A program made the position numbers and the translations under genes. From contig VDFB02270651.1 of assembly GCA_007258455.2 (NCBI GenBank), forward strand, positions 705,329,825 to 705,393,824: a DNA stretch of 64,000 nucleotides, given 5' to 3'. This DNA comes from Sequoia sempervirens. Its lineage: Eukaryota > Streptophyta > Pinopsida > Cupressales > Cupressaceae. This document shows, one piece after another, positions 35,532-47,345 of this stretch. A model generated the notes under the pieces. The model worked only from the letters and a program-made list of their open reading frames with translations. It did no database searches and was not told the origin of the DNA. Numbering within the stretch: position 1 is the stretch's first letter; every line of letters starts with the position of its first letter.

Positions 35532-35620
35532 TATAGATAGTATGAACATAATGAAGAAGTTTTGTTTAGTGCATAGTAAGAATGTAATGAATATCACCTT
35601 CAAAATTTATGCAGACCACA

Positions 35621-36190
35621 TTGAATGAGATAGATAAAAGATAATGTATTGAGTGAAGATATTCTCCCTATTGTTGATAAGTTGAGGAAGGTACATGTGC
35701 AATATGTGCAATGGGAAAATGGAAATGCAAAACTCAAGCATCAAGTAGTAGAAATTATGTAATGGAAAAGGAATCTTATCTCAAAGTGAATGAGATAGAT
35801 AATGTATTGACTGAAGAGATTGTTCTTTCTCTTGAGAAGTTGGCGAAGGAGCATGAACAATATGTGAAATGGGAAAATGACAATGCAGAACCTGAGGGAG
35901 CAGGTACTAGAATGCATGGAATGAAAAAGAAATCTTCTCTAAAAACACTTGAAAAGAAGCAAAGTAGAGTGAGTGAGATAGATAATGTATTGAATGAAGA
36001 GATCCTCCATGCTCTTGGGAAGTTGAGGAAGGTGCATGTGTAATATATGCAAAGAGAAAATGGCAATGCATAAGTGGACAAACTGAAGAGGTTTTGTATT
36101 GCACAAGAATTTGTGCAAGAAAAGAAAGTGAGAGATGCTACTATGGGTGGAGTTAAACAAGTATATTCTATCATGAATAAATTCTACAAC
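35621..36190 (+). pseudogene. coiled-coil repeat coding block, monomer 2 (best preserved)
   Basis: The frame 35711-36043 (110 codons, ATG start) covers two full repeats: NEIDNVLTEEIVLSLEKLAK and EQYVKWENDNAEPEGAG, then KKKSSLKTLEKKQSRVSEID and LNEEILHALGKLRKVHV, before one stop. Beyond the stop the frame continues through MQRENGNA and KRFCIAQEFVQEKKVRDATM into VYSIMNKFYNTVYFPL. It is the longest readable copy of the repeated peptide. Function unknown; a coiled coil is likely from the heptad pattern. Confidence 0.5.
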
Positions 36191-36262
36191 ACAGTATATT
36201 TTCCACTATGAACTATAATAACTACTTTATCTATTAGTTCTAAAGCTTCATAAGTGTCACTT

Positions 36263-36678
36263 ACCAGACTAATAACTTTTGATTTTCCTATGACACATTG
36301 CACCAAAAAATTTCTCCATCAAAATTTTCTCTACAACTTCCCTAACTTATTATCCTTTTTAGAAAGAGTACATCTAGGAATTTGAATATTCTTTCTCTTG
36401 AAGCAACTTTTACTGCATTCCACTCAATTATCACCATACCTTGACTAACTCTGCTTCCCCATTTCGATTGAATGAAACAAAAGAGGAGTTAGCAAAAGTG
36501 TGGTGAACATTGATTGGAAATGCATTAATTTTGTGCTTCAAGAGGAAGATTATTCAAATTACTTTTGTACTCTTTCTAAAAAGGATAATAATGTTAGGGA
36601 AGTTCTATAAATTTTTTGATGGACAAGACAATTTTGGTGCAATGTATCACAAGAAAATTACAAGTTATTAGTTTGGCA
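36263..36678. repeat. large palindrome, copy 2
   Basis: Same arms as copy 1 (CCAGACTAATAAC ... GTTATTAGTTTGG), centre near 36470. A few small indels. Confidence 0.85.
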
Positions 36679-37131
36679 GAATTATATGTAGACAACACAT
36701 GATTGTAATGTAAACCTTTAGTTTTATAGACATTAAGAATGTAGTGAAGTTCATTCACCTTCACAATTTAAACCAACTCTTACTTGCACTAAAAGTTACA
36801 TTTCAATTTCCTCATATAATTTAAAACTAAATATAGATTGTAATTGCAAGTTGGAAAACACACTGTGGTTTGCCATTTATTCCATTTTGTATATTCAAAG
36901 CTAAGTGGTGGAGAGCATGAGGAGGAGTTGTAGGTGGGGGTTTCATAAAACTAACCAAATTGAGTTGATAGGTGACTAACCAATTAGGCAAAAAAAGTGA
37001 GAGATACTGCTATGGGTAGAGTTAAACAAGTATATTCTATCATGAATAACTTCTACAACATAGTATATTTTCCACTATGAACTGTAATAACTACTTTATC
37101 TATTAGTTATGAAGCTTTGTAAGTGTCACTT

Positions 37132-37548
37132 TCCAGACTAATAACTTCTAATTTTCTTGTGACACATTGCACCAAAATTTTCATCCATCAAAATTTCCTC
37201 TACAACTTCCCCAACTTATTATCCTTTTCAAAAAAAGTACATAGGAATTTAAATATTCTTGCTCTTGGATAAAATTTTAATCTATTTCACTTAATTATCA
37301 CCATACCTTGGCTAACTTTTCTTTCCTCATTTTAATTGAATGCGATAAAAGAAGAGTTAGCCAAAGTGTGGTGAACATTGATTGGAAATGTATTAAACAC
37401 TATGCTTCCACATGAAGATTATTCAAATTAATTTTGTACTCTTTTTGAAAAGGATAATACTATTAGGGAAGTTCTAGAAAAAGAATTGATGAACAAGACA
37501 ATTTTGGTGCAATGTGTCACAGAAAAATTACAAGTTATTAGTTTGGTA
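37132..37548. repeat. large palindrome, copy 3 (extra copy in monomer 2)
   Basis: It follows a truncated TIR module (36843-36985) that jumps directly to GTGAGAGATACTGCTATGGG, the 3' end of a coding block. This copy therefore arose by an internal duplication or unequal exchange in monomer 2. Confidence 0.85.
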
Positions 37549-37708
37549 GAATTATATGTAGACATCATGATTGTAATGAAATCCTTTAGTTTTGTAGATA
37601 GTAAGAATGTAGTGGAGTTCATTCACCTTCACAATTTAAACCATGTCTTACTTACACTAAAAGTTGCATTTCAATTTCCTCATATAATTTAAAAATAAAT
37701 GCAAAATA

Positions 37709-38212
37709 TAATTGTAGGTTGGAAAACACAATGTGGTTTTCCATTTATTTCATTATGTATGTTCAAAGCTAAGTGGTGGAGAGAATAGGGAGGAGTTACA
37801 GGTGGGGGTTTCGTAAAACTAACCAAATTTAGTTGATAGGTAACTAACCAATTAGGTTGTTACGTCTAGAGGGTTTTACAACACTATGTGGGTTGCAAGT
37901 TTCATAATACCTAGTGTTTTTGAATTTCATTACATTCTTACTATCTAATTCACAAAAGGTTCTCAAGACAATAAAAAAACATACCAAATTGAGGTAAGGG
38001 GTGACTAAGCAATTGGGATGTTACCTGTAAATGGTTTTAAAATAGTATGTGGGTTGCAGGTTTTACAACACCTAGTGTTTTCCAACCTAAAATTTTATAA
38101 AATAGTATGAATGTAATCAAAACATTTTCTAATTAACGCAATAACAACCCAATTGGTTTTTCACCCCCTAGCTCAATTTGATTAGACACCCAATATTTTC
38201 CAATATGCAATT
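37709..38212. mobile_element. MITE-like TIR module, monomer 2
   Basis: TATAATTGTAGGTTGGAAAA start and ATTTTCCAATATGCAATTAT end, ~500 bp, with the two internal direct repeats and the inverted partner. Uninterrupted copy. Confidence 0.65.
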
Positions 38213-38304
38213 ATATATAAACAGTATGAATGTAATGACAAAGTTTTGTTTAGTACATAGTAAATATGTAATGAATATCACCTTCAAAATTTATGTAGAC
38301 CACA

Positions 38305-38890
38305 TTGAATGAGATAGATAAAATATAATGTATTGAGTGAAGAGATTCTCCCTACTGTTGAGAAGTTGAGAAAGGTATGTGTGCAATATGCACAATGGGA
38401 AAATGGCAACTCAAAACTCGAGTAGCAGGTAGTAGAAAGTATGAAATGGAAATGAATCTACTCTAAAAACACTTGAAAAGAAGTATACCAAAGTGAATGA
38501 GATAGATAATGTATTGACTGAAGAGATTGTTCTTTCCCTTGATAAGTTGACGAAGGAGCATGTGCAATATGTGAAGTGGGAAAATGGCAATGTAGAACCA
38601 AATGGAGCGGGTACTAGAATGCATGTAATGAAAAAGGAATCTTCTCTAAAAACACTTGAAAAGAAGTACAGCTAAGTGAGTGAGATATATAATGTATTGA
38701 CTGAAGATATCCTCCATTCTCTTGAGAAGTTGAGGAAGGTGCATGTGCAGTATATGCAAAGGGAAAATGGCAATGCACAAGTGGAAAAACTAAAGAGGTT
38801 TTGTATTGCACAAGAATTTGTGTAGGAAAAGAAAGTGAGAGATGTTTCTATGAGTGGAGTTGAACAAGTAAATTCTATCATGAATAACTT
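38305..38890 (+). pseudogene. coiled-coil repeat coding block, monomer 3
   Basis: Three repeats. 38493-38675 is open (NEIDNVLTEEIVLSLDKLTK, VQYVKWENGNVEPNGAG, ESSLKTLEKKYS). A stop follows, then VSEIYNVLTEDILHSLEKLR and KRFCIAQEFV. Confidence 0.5.
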
Positions 38891-38970
38891 CTACAACACA
38901 GTATATATTCCACTATGAACTATAATAACTGCTTTATCTATTAGTTTTGAAGCTTCATAAGTGTCACTTG

Positions 38971-39384
38971 CCAGACTAATAACTTCTAATTTTCCTATGA
39001 CACATTGCACCAAAATTGTCATCCATCAAAATTTCCTCTATAACTTCCCTAACATATTATCCTTTTCAGAAAGAGTATATAGGAATTTGAATATTCATGC
39101 TCTTGAAGCAACTTTTAATGCATTCCACTCAATTATCACCATACCTTGGCTAACACTTCTTTCCTCATTTTGATTGAATGAGATAAAATAGGAGTTAGCC
39201 AAAGTGTGATGAACATTGACTAGAAATGAATTAAACGTTGTGCTTCAAAAGGAAGATTATTCAAATTACTTTTGTACTCTTTTTGAAAAGGATAATAATG
39301 TTAGGGAAGTTCTATAAAATATTTTGATGGACAAGACAATTTTGGTGTAATGTGTCATAGGAAAATTACAAGTTATTAGTTTGG
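38971..39384. repeat. large palindrome, copy 4
   Basis: CCAGACTAATAAC ... GTTATTAGTTTGG arms, centre near 39178. Frames on both strands (39266-39460 minus; 38961-39173 plus) reflect the inverted symmetry. Confidence 0.85.
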
Positions 39385-39544
39385 AAAAATTATATGTAGA
39401 CAACATGATTGTAATGAAAACCTTTATTTTTTTAGATAGTAAGAGTGTAGTGAATTCCATTCACCTTCATAATTTAAACCAACTTTTACTTACACTAAAA
39501 GTTGCATTTCAATTTCCTCATATAATTTAAAAATAAATGCATAA

Positions 39545-40055
39545 TATAATTGTAGGTTGGAAAACACAATGTGGTTTGCCATTTATTTCATTTCATACAT
39601 TCAAAGCTAAGTGGTGGAGAGCACAAGGATGATTTGTAGGTGGGGTTTTCATAAAACTAACTAGATTGAGCTAAGGGGTGACTATCCAATCAGGTTGTTA
39701 CATCTAAAGTGTTTTACAACACTATATGGGTTGTAGGTTTCATAATACCTAGTGGTTTCCAATTTCATTACATTCTTACTATCTAATTCACAAAAAGTTC
39801 TCGAGAAAATAAAAAAACCTACCAAATTGAAGTGAGGGGTGACTAAGCAATTGGGTTGTTACATGTAAAGGGTTTTAGAACAGTATGTGGGTTCTAGGTT
39901 TTATAACACCTAGTGTTTTCCAACCTAGAATTTTACAAAACAATATGAATGCAATCAAAACCTTTTTTGATTAATGCAGTAACAACCCAATTGGTTTGTC
40001 ACCCCTTAGCTCAATTTGATTAGACACCCAGTGTTTTCCAACATACAATTATATA
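39545..40055. mobile_element. MITE-like TIR module, monomer 3
   Basis: TATAATTGTAGGTTGGAAAA start and GTGTTTTCCAACATACAATT end, ~510 bp, with the same internal direct and inverted repeats as the other modules. Confidence 0.65.
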
Positions 40056-40140
40056 TAGACAATATAAATGTAATGAAGAAGTTTTTTTAGTAAATAGTAG
40101 GAATGTAATGAAGATCAACTTTGAAATTTATGTAGACCAC

Positions 40141-40530
40141 ATTGAATGGGATAGATAAAAGATAATGTATTGAGTGAAGAGATTCTCCCTACTATTGAGA
40201 AGTTGAGGAAGTGCATGTGCAATATGCGCAATAGAAAAATGGCAACACAGAACTTGAGCAGAAAGGTAGTAGAAAGTATGTAATGGAAAAGGAATCTACT
40301 CTAAAAACAATTGAAAAAAAACATACCAAAGTGAATGAGAGAGATAATGTATTGACTAAAGAGATCCTACATGCTCTTGAGAAGTCGAGGAAGGTGCATG
40401 CACAGTATATGCAAAGGGAAAATGGAAATGCACAAGTGGACAAACTAAAGAGGTTTTGTATTGCACAAGAATTTATGTAGGCAAAGAAAATGAGAGATGC
40501 TGCTATAGGTGGAGTTGAATAGGTAAATTC
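40141..40530 (+). pseudogene. coiled-coil repeat coding block, monomer 4 (two repeats)
   Basis: The open part 40283-40480 encodes MEKESTLKTIEKKHTKVNER, LTKEILHALEKSRKVHAQYM, QRENGNAQVDKLKRF and CIAQEFM. One ~186-bp repeat is missing compared with monomers 1-3, which accounts for the shorter monomer. Confidence 0.5.
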
Positions 40531-40626
40531 TATCATGAATAACTTCTACAACACAATATATTTTCCACTATGAATTGTAATAACTACTTTATCTATTAGT
40601 TTTGAACCTTCATAACTATCACTTGC

Positions 40627-41041
40627 TAGACTAATAACTTCTGATTTTCCTGTGACACATTGTACCAAAATTTTCATCCATCAAAATTTCCTCTACAATT
40701 TCCCTAACTTATTATCCTTTTCAAAAAGAGTATCTAGGAAATTGAATATTCTTTCTCTTGAAGCAAATTTTAATGCATTCCACTTAATTATCACCATACC
40801 TTGGCTAACTCTGCTTTCCCCATTTTGATTGAATGAGATAAAAGAGGAGTTAGCAAAAGTGTGGTGAACATTGATTGGAAATGCATTAAACATTGTGCTT
40901 CAAGAGGAATATTATTCAAATTACTTTTGTACTCTTTTTGAAAAGGATAATAATGTTAGGGAAGTTCTAGAATTTTTTTTGATGGACAAGACAATTTTGG
41001 TGCAATGTGTCATAGGAAAATTACAAGTTATTAGTTTGGAA
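40627..41041. repeat. large palindrome, copy 5
   Basis: Arms 40627-40822 and 40830-41041, with the spacer near CCCCATTTTGATTG. A 92-codon plus-strand frame (40871-41149) starts MIGNALNIVLQEEYYSNYFC and crosses the right arm. Confidence 0.85.
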
Positions 41042-41198
41042 AAATTATATGTAGACAACATGATTATAATGAAAACATTTAGATTTGTAGACAGTAAGAA
41101 TGTAGTGAAGTTCATTCACCTTCAAAATTTAAACCAACTCTTACACTAAAGTTGCATTTCAATTTCCTCCTATAATTTAAAAATAAATGCAAAATATA

Positions 41199-41710
41199 AT
41201 TGCAGGTTGGAAAACACAATGTGGTTTTCCATTTATTTCATTTTTTACATTCAAAGCTAAGTGGCGAACAACACGAGGAGGAGTTGTAGGTGGGGGTTTT
41301 ATAAAACTAACCAAATTGAGTTGAGGGTTGACTAACCAATTGGGTTGTTACGTCTAGAGGGTTTTACAACACTATGTGTGTTGCAAGTTTCATAATATCC
41401 AGTGTTTTCCAATTTCATTACATTCTTACTATCTAATTCACAAAAGGTTCTCAAGACAATAAAAAACATACCAAATTGAGGCATGAGGGGTGACTAAGAA
41501 ATTGGGTTGTTACTTGTAAAAGGTTTTAGAATAGTATGTGAGTTGTAGGTTTTATAACACCTAGTGTTTTCAAACTTGGAATTTTACAAAACAATATGAA
41601 TGTAATCAAAACATTTTCTAATTAACGCAATAACAACACAATTGGTTTGTCACCCCTCAGCTCAATTTGATTAGACATCCAATATTTTCCAACATGCAAT
41701 TATATATAGA
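41199..41710. mobile_element. MITE-like TIR module, monomer 4
   Basis: TATAATTGCAGGTTGGAAAA start and ATATTTTCCAACATGCAATT end, ~510 bp, uninterrupted. Confidence 0.65.
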
Positions 41711-41789
41711 CAATATGAATGTAATGAAAAAGTTGTGTTTAGTACACAGTAAGAATATAATGAAAATTGCCTTCAAAATTTATGTAGAC

Positions 41790-42129
41790 CACATTGAATG
41801 AGATAGATAAAAGATAATGTATTGAGCGAAGAGATTCTCCCTACTGTTGAGAAGTTGAGGAAGGTGTGTGTGGAGTATACGCAATGGGAAAATGGAAATG
41901 CAAAACTCAAGCATCAGGTAGTAGAAAGTATGTAATGGAAAATGAATCTACTCTAAAAAAACTTGAAAAGAAGCAAACCAAAGTGAATGAGATAGATAAT
42001 GTATTGACTGGAGAGATTGTTCCTGCTCTTGAGAAGTTCACGAACGAGCATACATGTGCAGTATGTGAAATGGGCAAATGGAAATACAAAATCAGAGGTA
42101 GTAGGTACTAGAATGCATTGAATGAAAAA
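41790..42129 (+). pseudogene. coiled-coil repeat coding block, monomer 5, cut by the gap
   Basis: The frame 41866-42111 encodes KCKTQASGSRKYVMENESTL, KKLEKKQTKVNEIDNVLTGE and IVPALEKFTNEH, then a short unrelated-looking end. The next repeat begins as the N run starts, so the monomer's remainder is unknown. Confidence 0.45.
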
Positions 42130-42229
42130 NNNNNNNNNNNNNNNNNNNNNNNNNNNNNNNNNNNNNNNNNNNNNNNNNNNNNNNNNNNNNNNNNNNNNNN
42201 NNNNNNNNNNNNNNNNNNNNNNNNNNNNN
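42130..42229. other. assembly gap, 100 N
   Basis: Exactly 100 N, the conventional placeholder for a gap of unknown size. It lies in the fifth array monomer and hides the junction with element 3. Confidence 0.99.
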
Positions 42230-44007
42230 ATCAAGGTATAGAAAACTAGGATGGCATTGTACCTAGTGTGATGGACTTTGACTTACACATAGATAGGAGT
42301 ATTCTTGTTCACACCTAACATACAAAAACCTTGCTAGGATGCACTTTAGAAGTTTCAAACATCTCGGACCAAAAAACGGAAAGGTAAACCTATCCATGTA
42401 ATAGTCAACAAGTTTCCCTAAACCTCTTCCATACATACCTAACAAAGCAAGTATTCGCCGAGGTTATATTACAAAAACATCCAACAAGCATAGCAGACAA
42501 AAGAATAATGATCTTTGCCCCATTCCTATTTCTCTAAATCCTCTGTTTTGGGATATCATCGAGACATCCTTGGAATGAAGGAAAATAAGATAAGTCAAAA
42601 GATAAAGACCAAGCACACAAACAAGTTGATGTTCTTCAATACCGCTAACAGAAAGAGGATGTGTTTTCTAAGGATGATAACTGAAACTTATTGCCAAAAG
42701 ATAATGCCCATTGTAGGAAGGATTCATCCTAGGACATGTTAGTGGATGGTGGCACGTCATTTTGTTTATCCAACGTGTTCTAAGGGATGATTGATATGGG
42801 ACTGATTCAGATGATGAGCTACCAATACGAAGAGATGACCAACTTGCTTACGCCCTAACTTAGACTTAAGACTTGACATTTGGAGTTTTACTTTTAATCT
42901 ACTAGACTTGTTTCTAACTGTTTCACCAAAGGTTGAGGATGACAATCAGCTTATTATGGATGGTGTTTATTGTGAGTGCAAGCGAGATGAGGTGAATGGA
43001 TTTTTTCAAATATTTGGATGTTTTTTGATGTTTTGCCATGTTTTGAGGCTGTTTTTGGTATTTTTCAAGATTTTCAAATGTTTTGATTTTCTATTTTCCA
43101 ATGTTTATGGGATTTTCTAAGATTTTGACCAAGAGACCAACCCAAAGACCTATCCTAGGGGCCTTGGGGGCTGATCAACTGATTAGCCTTGCCTACGTTA
43201 TATACGCAGAGACCACATAGTTCGACTAATGACTTGATAGATATACAAATGATGATACACATGATGAGATGTCAATTTATTATGACTAGACCTCTAAAGG
43301 ACTCCGACCTAAGTGTTCTCGATGATCAAAGATCAAATCTTTTACCACGCTCAGCTTTCCTCGTAGATGAGGTTCAACAAGACGCACTCTATTTTGACTT
43401 TTGATTGACTTTGACTTGTTTTTGATTTTGATATGTTTTCATGTTTTTGGATTTTGTGTTTTGATGTTTTGATTTTTCTCGATTTGAGGATCATACATGA
43501 ACTGGACCGGGATAAGAACATGTGCCCCCCAAGATGATGCAATAGACTACCCGAGCAAGGCAGACAAACCCAATTTTGCTGATGGGGCTTCCAGTAGGTA
43601 CTAGGGAGGGATCAAGGAGACAAAACACGACCAAGCTATGGTACGGATGCGAAAGGGATGAGTGATTGATGGAGACCTCAATGCTGAAGTGGATGATGCA
43701 GCGTAATGGATGATTTACGGCGTAACCGTTGCGTGCGGATCCTAGTGGGATGGAAAGTGCTTATTTATGCAAGCATTGCCGTGTTTTCACTGTGGCACTT
43801 TACCCAAAGTGCCACCGTAAGTGGTTTTCACCATAGAGACAATTTTTCTCTTTACTATTTTTGATCCTTTTCTAATTTTTTTTGATTTTTGCTTTTTGAT
43901 TTTTTTTGTTGTCACCAAGACACCCTCGCTTGCCGTGCTTCAAGGTAACCCATTATTTCGCGACATTTTCTAATTTTTTGGATTTTTTGGTTCATACCTT
44001 AGAAGAT
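42230..44007 (-). other. 3' non-coding tail of element 3
   Basis: No gene. 43140-43225 (TTAGCCTTGCCTACG) and 43720-43900 resemble blocks in the element 1 tail (1480-1560 and 2690-2880). 42990-43130 and 43390-43490 are TGTTTTGATTTT-rich. No LTR start (TGTAGACA on minus) or polypurine tract is recognised. Confidence 0.5.
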
Positions 44008-45060
44008 TTAGGCATAAAACTCTTGGAGAGGGGAGTTATTCATGGGTTTGCGTGAGGTTCTTCTGCGTTGATAACCCATATGCCCCTAATTTTGTAAATC
44101 CATTGTTACAGGATCTAATGGTCCAAACCAATTAGGGAATCGAACTTGCCTTTGCTACTTGGGTTTGGGACATTTTTCTAATTTTCTTTTAAGACCAGTT
44201 CTCCGACTTGGAAAGTCCTGCTTCTAATTTTCTTGTTGTAGCTCTGTTTGAGTCTATTTTGATAGACTTGCAAGTGATTCAAAGCATCGATATGTCTCTC
44301 ATCCAGTAGCTCCAACTCGTTCAGTCTTGATATCAAGTAATCTTCATCTGTGATGAGATTTGTAGTGATATCCTGAGGGATGGGAGCTCGATCTCAATGG
44401 GGAGTACGACTTCTGATCCGTAGACCAAGGAGAAGGGGGTGGTGCCGGTGGGTGTGTGGATGCTAGTTTGATAGGCCTAGAGGGTGAGATTAAGCTACAA
44501 ATGCCAGTCATGACCTGCGTCATTGACTGTTTTCTTAAGGATTTTTAGAATGGTCTTATTTGTAGCTTATGCTTGGCCATTGTCTTGGGGATAGTATGAG
44601 GTGGAGAAGCGATGTTGGATTTTGAATTTCTCGCACAAGTCACAGACTTCCTGATTTTTGAATGGAGTCCCATTATCTGAGATAATGGCTTGTGGAACAC
44701 CATAGTGGCATATGAGATAGTTCAGGATGAACTTTGACATCTACTTTCTAGTTATATACGTCATGGGTATGGCTTCTACCCACTTAGTAAAGTACTCAAT
44801 TGCAGTTACGATGAACTTATGGCCATTAGATGAGGTGGGTGTGATTTTCCCAATGAGATCGAGTCCCCATTGGGAAAAGGGTCATGGTGTGACGATAGGA
44901 TGAAGCTCTTGAGCTGGAGCATGGATGAGGTCCCCATGCTGCTGACATTGTAGACACTTTCTGGCATGATCATGTGCTTCTCTATCCATTATGGGCCAAT
45001 AATACCCCATCCTCAACAGTTTCTTAGCGATGGTCATTCCACTCGAGTGCGAACCACAAA
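44008..45060 (-). pseudogene. integrase domain of element 3
   Basis: Zinc-binding part: WPIMDREAHDHARKCLQCQQ (near 45000-44940). Catalytic core: FSQWGLDLIGKITPT, then VPQAIISDNGTPFKNQEVC (44641-44699), then FSTSYYPQDNGQA, a stop and ATNKT. The two catalytic Asp codons are present. The catalytic Glu codon is replaced by TAA (44567-44569), so the DDE triad is lost. Further stops follow GHDWHL. A frameshift precedes LISRLNELELLDERHIDALN and QSYNKKIRSRTFQVGELVLK. It ends at TAA 44008-44010. The enzyme inserts element cDNA; this copy cannot. Confidence 0.88.
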
Positions 45061-45334
45061 TACCGTTGTGAACTTCAGTTAGAGCAGTTAATGCCTCCTC
45101 AGTGTTTAAACAACGCAGTAAGGCACCTTCTATGCTTCTACGATATAGGGTATCCCCTAGGATGACAAATATGGATGCCTTTTTAACAAAGGTTAGTTTT
45201 AGGTTTGATGGTAGGTCAGCGGGTATGACTCCTATTCGAAGATATGTGTAAATGTCATGATACTAAGGATCGCCAGGGCCAACGATTTCACACACATATT
45301 CTGATTCTGGTACCTTGAATGCGGGAATGAGAAG

Positions 45335-45740
45335 CTACTTGATTAGGAATTCATATTTTGGAACATTGTGAAGGATGTCTAATAGGAACCCAATTGTTGC
45401 CATGGCGTTTGCTGCTCTGTTGTTAGTTCTTGGAATCTCCTCAAATGTTATGTCAATGAAGGATTCTTTTAGAGTCTCCACCAATTTCTTGTATGGAGTG
45501 AGCTTGTCATCCTTGGTTTGATATTCATCATTGACTTGATTTATGATCAACTAAGATTCTCCATACACTTTTAGAGCTATGATGTTCCATTGTACTGCTA
45601 TCCTGAGACCTATAGTCAAAGCCTCATACTTCGTGATGTTGTTGGTGCAAGGAAATGCCAATTTGTATGACTTCGGTATGCAGTCCCCTTGTGGAGTGAT
45701 GAAGAATATACCAACTCTTGATCCTTTTGTGTGTATGAGC
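45335..45740 (-). pseudogene. second RNase H-like domain (Tat-type) of element 3
   Basis: Reads VGIFFITPQGDCIP, CTNNITKYEALTIGLRIAV, KVYGES, a stop, LIINQVNDEYQTKDDKL and FEEIPRTNNRAANAMATIGF. The NNxxKYEAL and YGDSxLxxNQ-type signatures belong to the additional RNase H of Tat retrotransposons. The motif Asp of GDS is Glu here and the next residue is a stop. It lies between RNase H and integrase, as expected. Confidence 0.8.
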
Positions 45741-45917
45741 CATCAAGTATAGTTTCTATGGTCAGCTACGCTAGAGGTTAAAATAGATCATCGTGAAATT
45801 AGACGAGGAGGATCTTTGTAACAATAGGGTGCCCTCCTCGCCAGCTTTGATCTCCAAGTGCACAACTTTGGCCCTGATGTAGCTTTCTACTCTACATTAC
45901 CGTGTCATACCGGTTTA

Positions 45918-47010
45918 TCACCACCATTTTTCCATTCTTCCTAAGTGAGCATTGCCTTTTGATAGTAGATACTTGAGGGGGTCAATTTTGGCGATGAGCT
46001 TTATCTTATGTGCCAACATGTAATGTCTGAATTTTTGTGATGCGAACACTACTGCGAGGCATGTTTTCTCGATGAATGAGTAGTTTAGCTCATGCCCGAC
46101 CATTGTTTTGCTGATATAGTAGATAGCCCTTTCTGTTCCGTTTTCATCATGCTGAGCTAGGAGAGCTCCAAGGGCTGCTATTGTTGCTGACATGTATAGA
46201 ATCAATGGTTTTCTTGGGATGGGTGGCATTAAGATTGGTGGTGTCAGTAGATATTCCTTGATTTTGTTGAATGCCTCTTCACACTTTGTATCCCATTTGT
46301 ATGCTATCCTCTTGTGGAGTAGGTGAGAATATGGGTTCTGCTTGTCTGCCAGTTGTGTTATGAATCATCAGATGGATTGGAGTCTGCCTTGGAGACCTCT
46401 CAGCTGTTTTAATGTTTTATGTGCCTCCATCTCGAGGATTTCTTTTACTTTTGTTGGATCACCTCGATACCCCTCATGGACACTATATATCCTAGAAATT
46501 TACCTGAGTGTACGCTGAAGATGCACTTCTTGGGATTTAATCTGACTTTGTACTCCTCCAATCTATCAAAGATGGCACCTAGAGTTTCTATGTGATCTTT
46601 TCTCTTTCTGGACTTAGCTAGGATATCGTCAACATAGTCTTCGACTGGTTTTATGGACTGTCAGGAATATCAATGTCATGGCCCTTTTTGGTATGTTGTT
46701 CCCAAGACTTTTTAGGCTCTAATGGCATCATGTTCCAGTATAGTAACTCTATGACAAGTGGAAATATGTCTTTATGTTGATCTTCCTGCTACTTCGCGAT
46801 CTAGTTGAATCAAAAAATCCGTCCATTAAAGCGACAGTACTTGCCATCCCCGCTATCATGTCTACTATCATTTCATGTTAGGAAGCGGAAATCATCCCTT
46901 TGACATGCTCTGTCCAAAATCTCGAAGTCTCCAGAGGATTCTGTAATGGCTCCGCTGTTTCTTGGAAGGTACCAAATTTGACACCCATTCTGGTGGAATC
47001 TATTGGTCGT
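45918..47010 (-). pseudogene. reverse transcriptase and RNase H domains of element 3
   Basis: RT begins in mixed frames (EWVSNLVPSKKQ, then a DMIAGMAS..LMDGF block near 46850). It has the catalytic box YVDDIL at 46625-46636, then EEYKVRLNPKKCIFSVHSGK and FLGYIV, and after a frameshift LKQLRGLQGRLQS. RNase H is open at 45918-46229: PLILYMSATIAALGALLAQH, RAIYYISKTMVGHELNY and IDPLKYLLSK. Several frameshifts, a rearranged stretch at 46680-46800 and multiple stops show it is dead, although the YVDD box survives. Confidence 0.88.
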
Positions 47011-47345
47011 ATGAATCCTCAAGACTAGTAGGATTTTTCTGTGCCCCATTTGGACCTCACCGCATTTGAGGTAATTTACTTCTTTTCAAAAGCTTTTATC
47101 TGGTCAGGACTTTGTCAGATATACTGCTAAGTGGTGAACCACACAGCCTCTAGATCAAGCCCCTGGCATGTCAGCATAACTCCATGCTAAGTTTATTTGT
47201 CTCTTCCCTTAGGAATGCTTCGCTAGAGTTCCTTGCTCCTCTCCCAGTGTAGTGATTCCACATAGAATGGTAATACGTGGGTCTCCCCTGTCCCCAGGCT
47301 TCAGACCAGATCGCGCATTCTTTTCTACCAAGCCAATAATCGGCT

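Larger units (their letters stand above)
32647..42129. repeat. tandem array of composite monomers (~1.65-2.9 kb), cut by the gap
   Basis: The landmark GAAGAGATTCTCCCT (or one-base variants) occurs near 32776, 35657, 38340, 40175 and 41828. Monomers are ~2.88, 2.68, 1.84 and 1.65 kb, and the fifth enters the N gap. Each has the order: coiled-coil-coding direct repeats of ~186 bp, a ~415-bp palindrome, then the TIR module. Length differences are explained by a ~1.04-kb insertion (33999-35041) in monomer 1, an extra palindrome plus flanks (36985-37700) in monomer 2, and two instead of three coding repeats in monomer 4. The TIR module left of the CACTA (11131-11475) is the left end of the array. 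Confidence 0.88.

Noticed and set aside
41953..42234. Open frame across the N run on the minus strand
   Set aside because: It is translated through 34 unknown codons; the frame exists only because of the gap.
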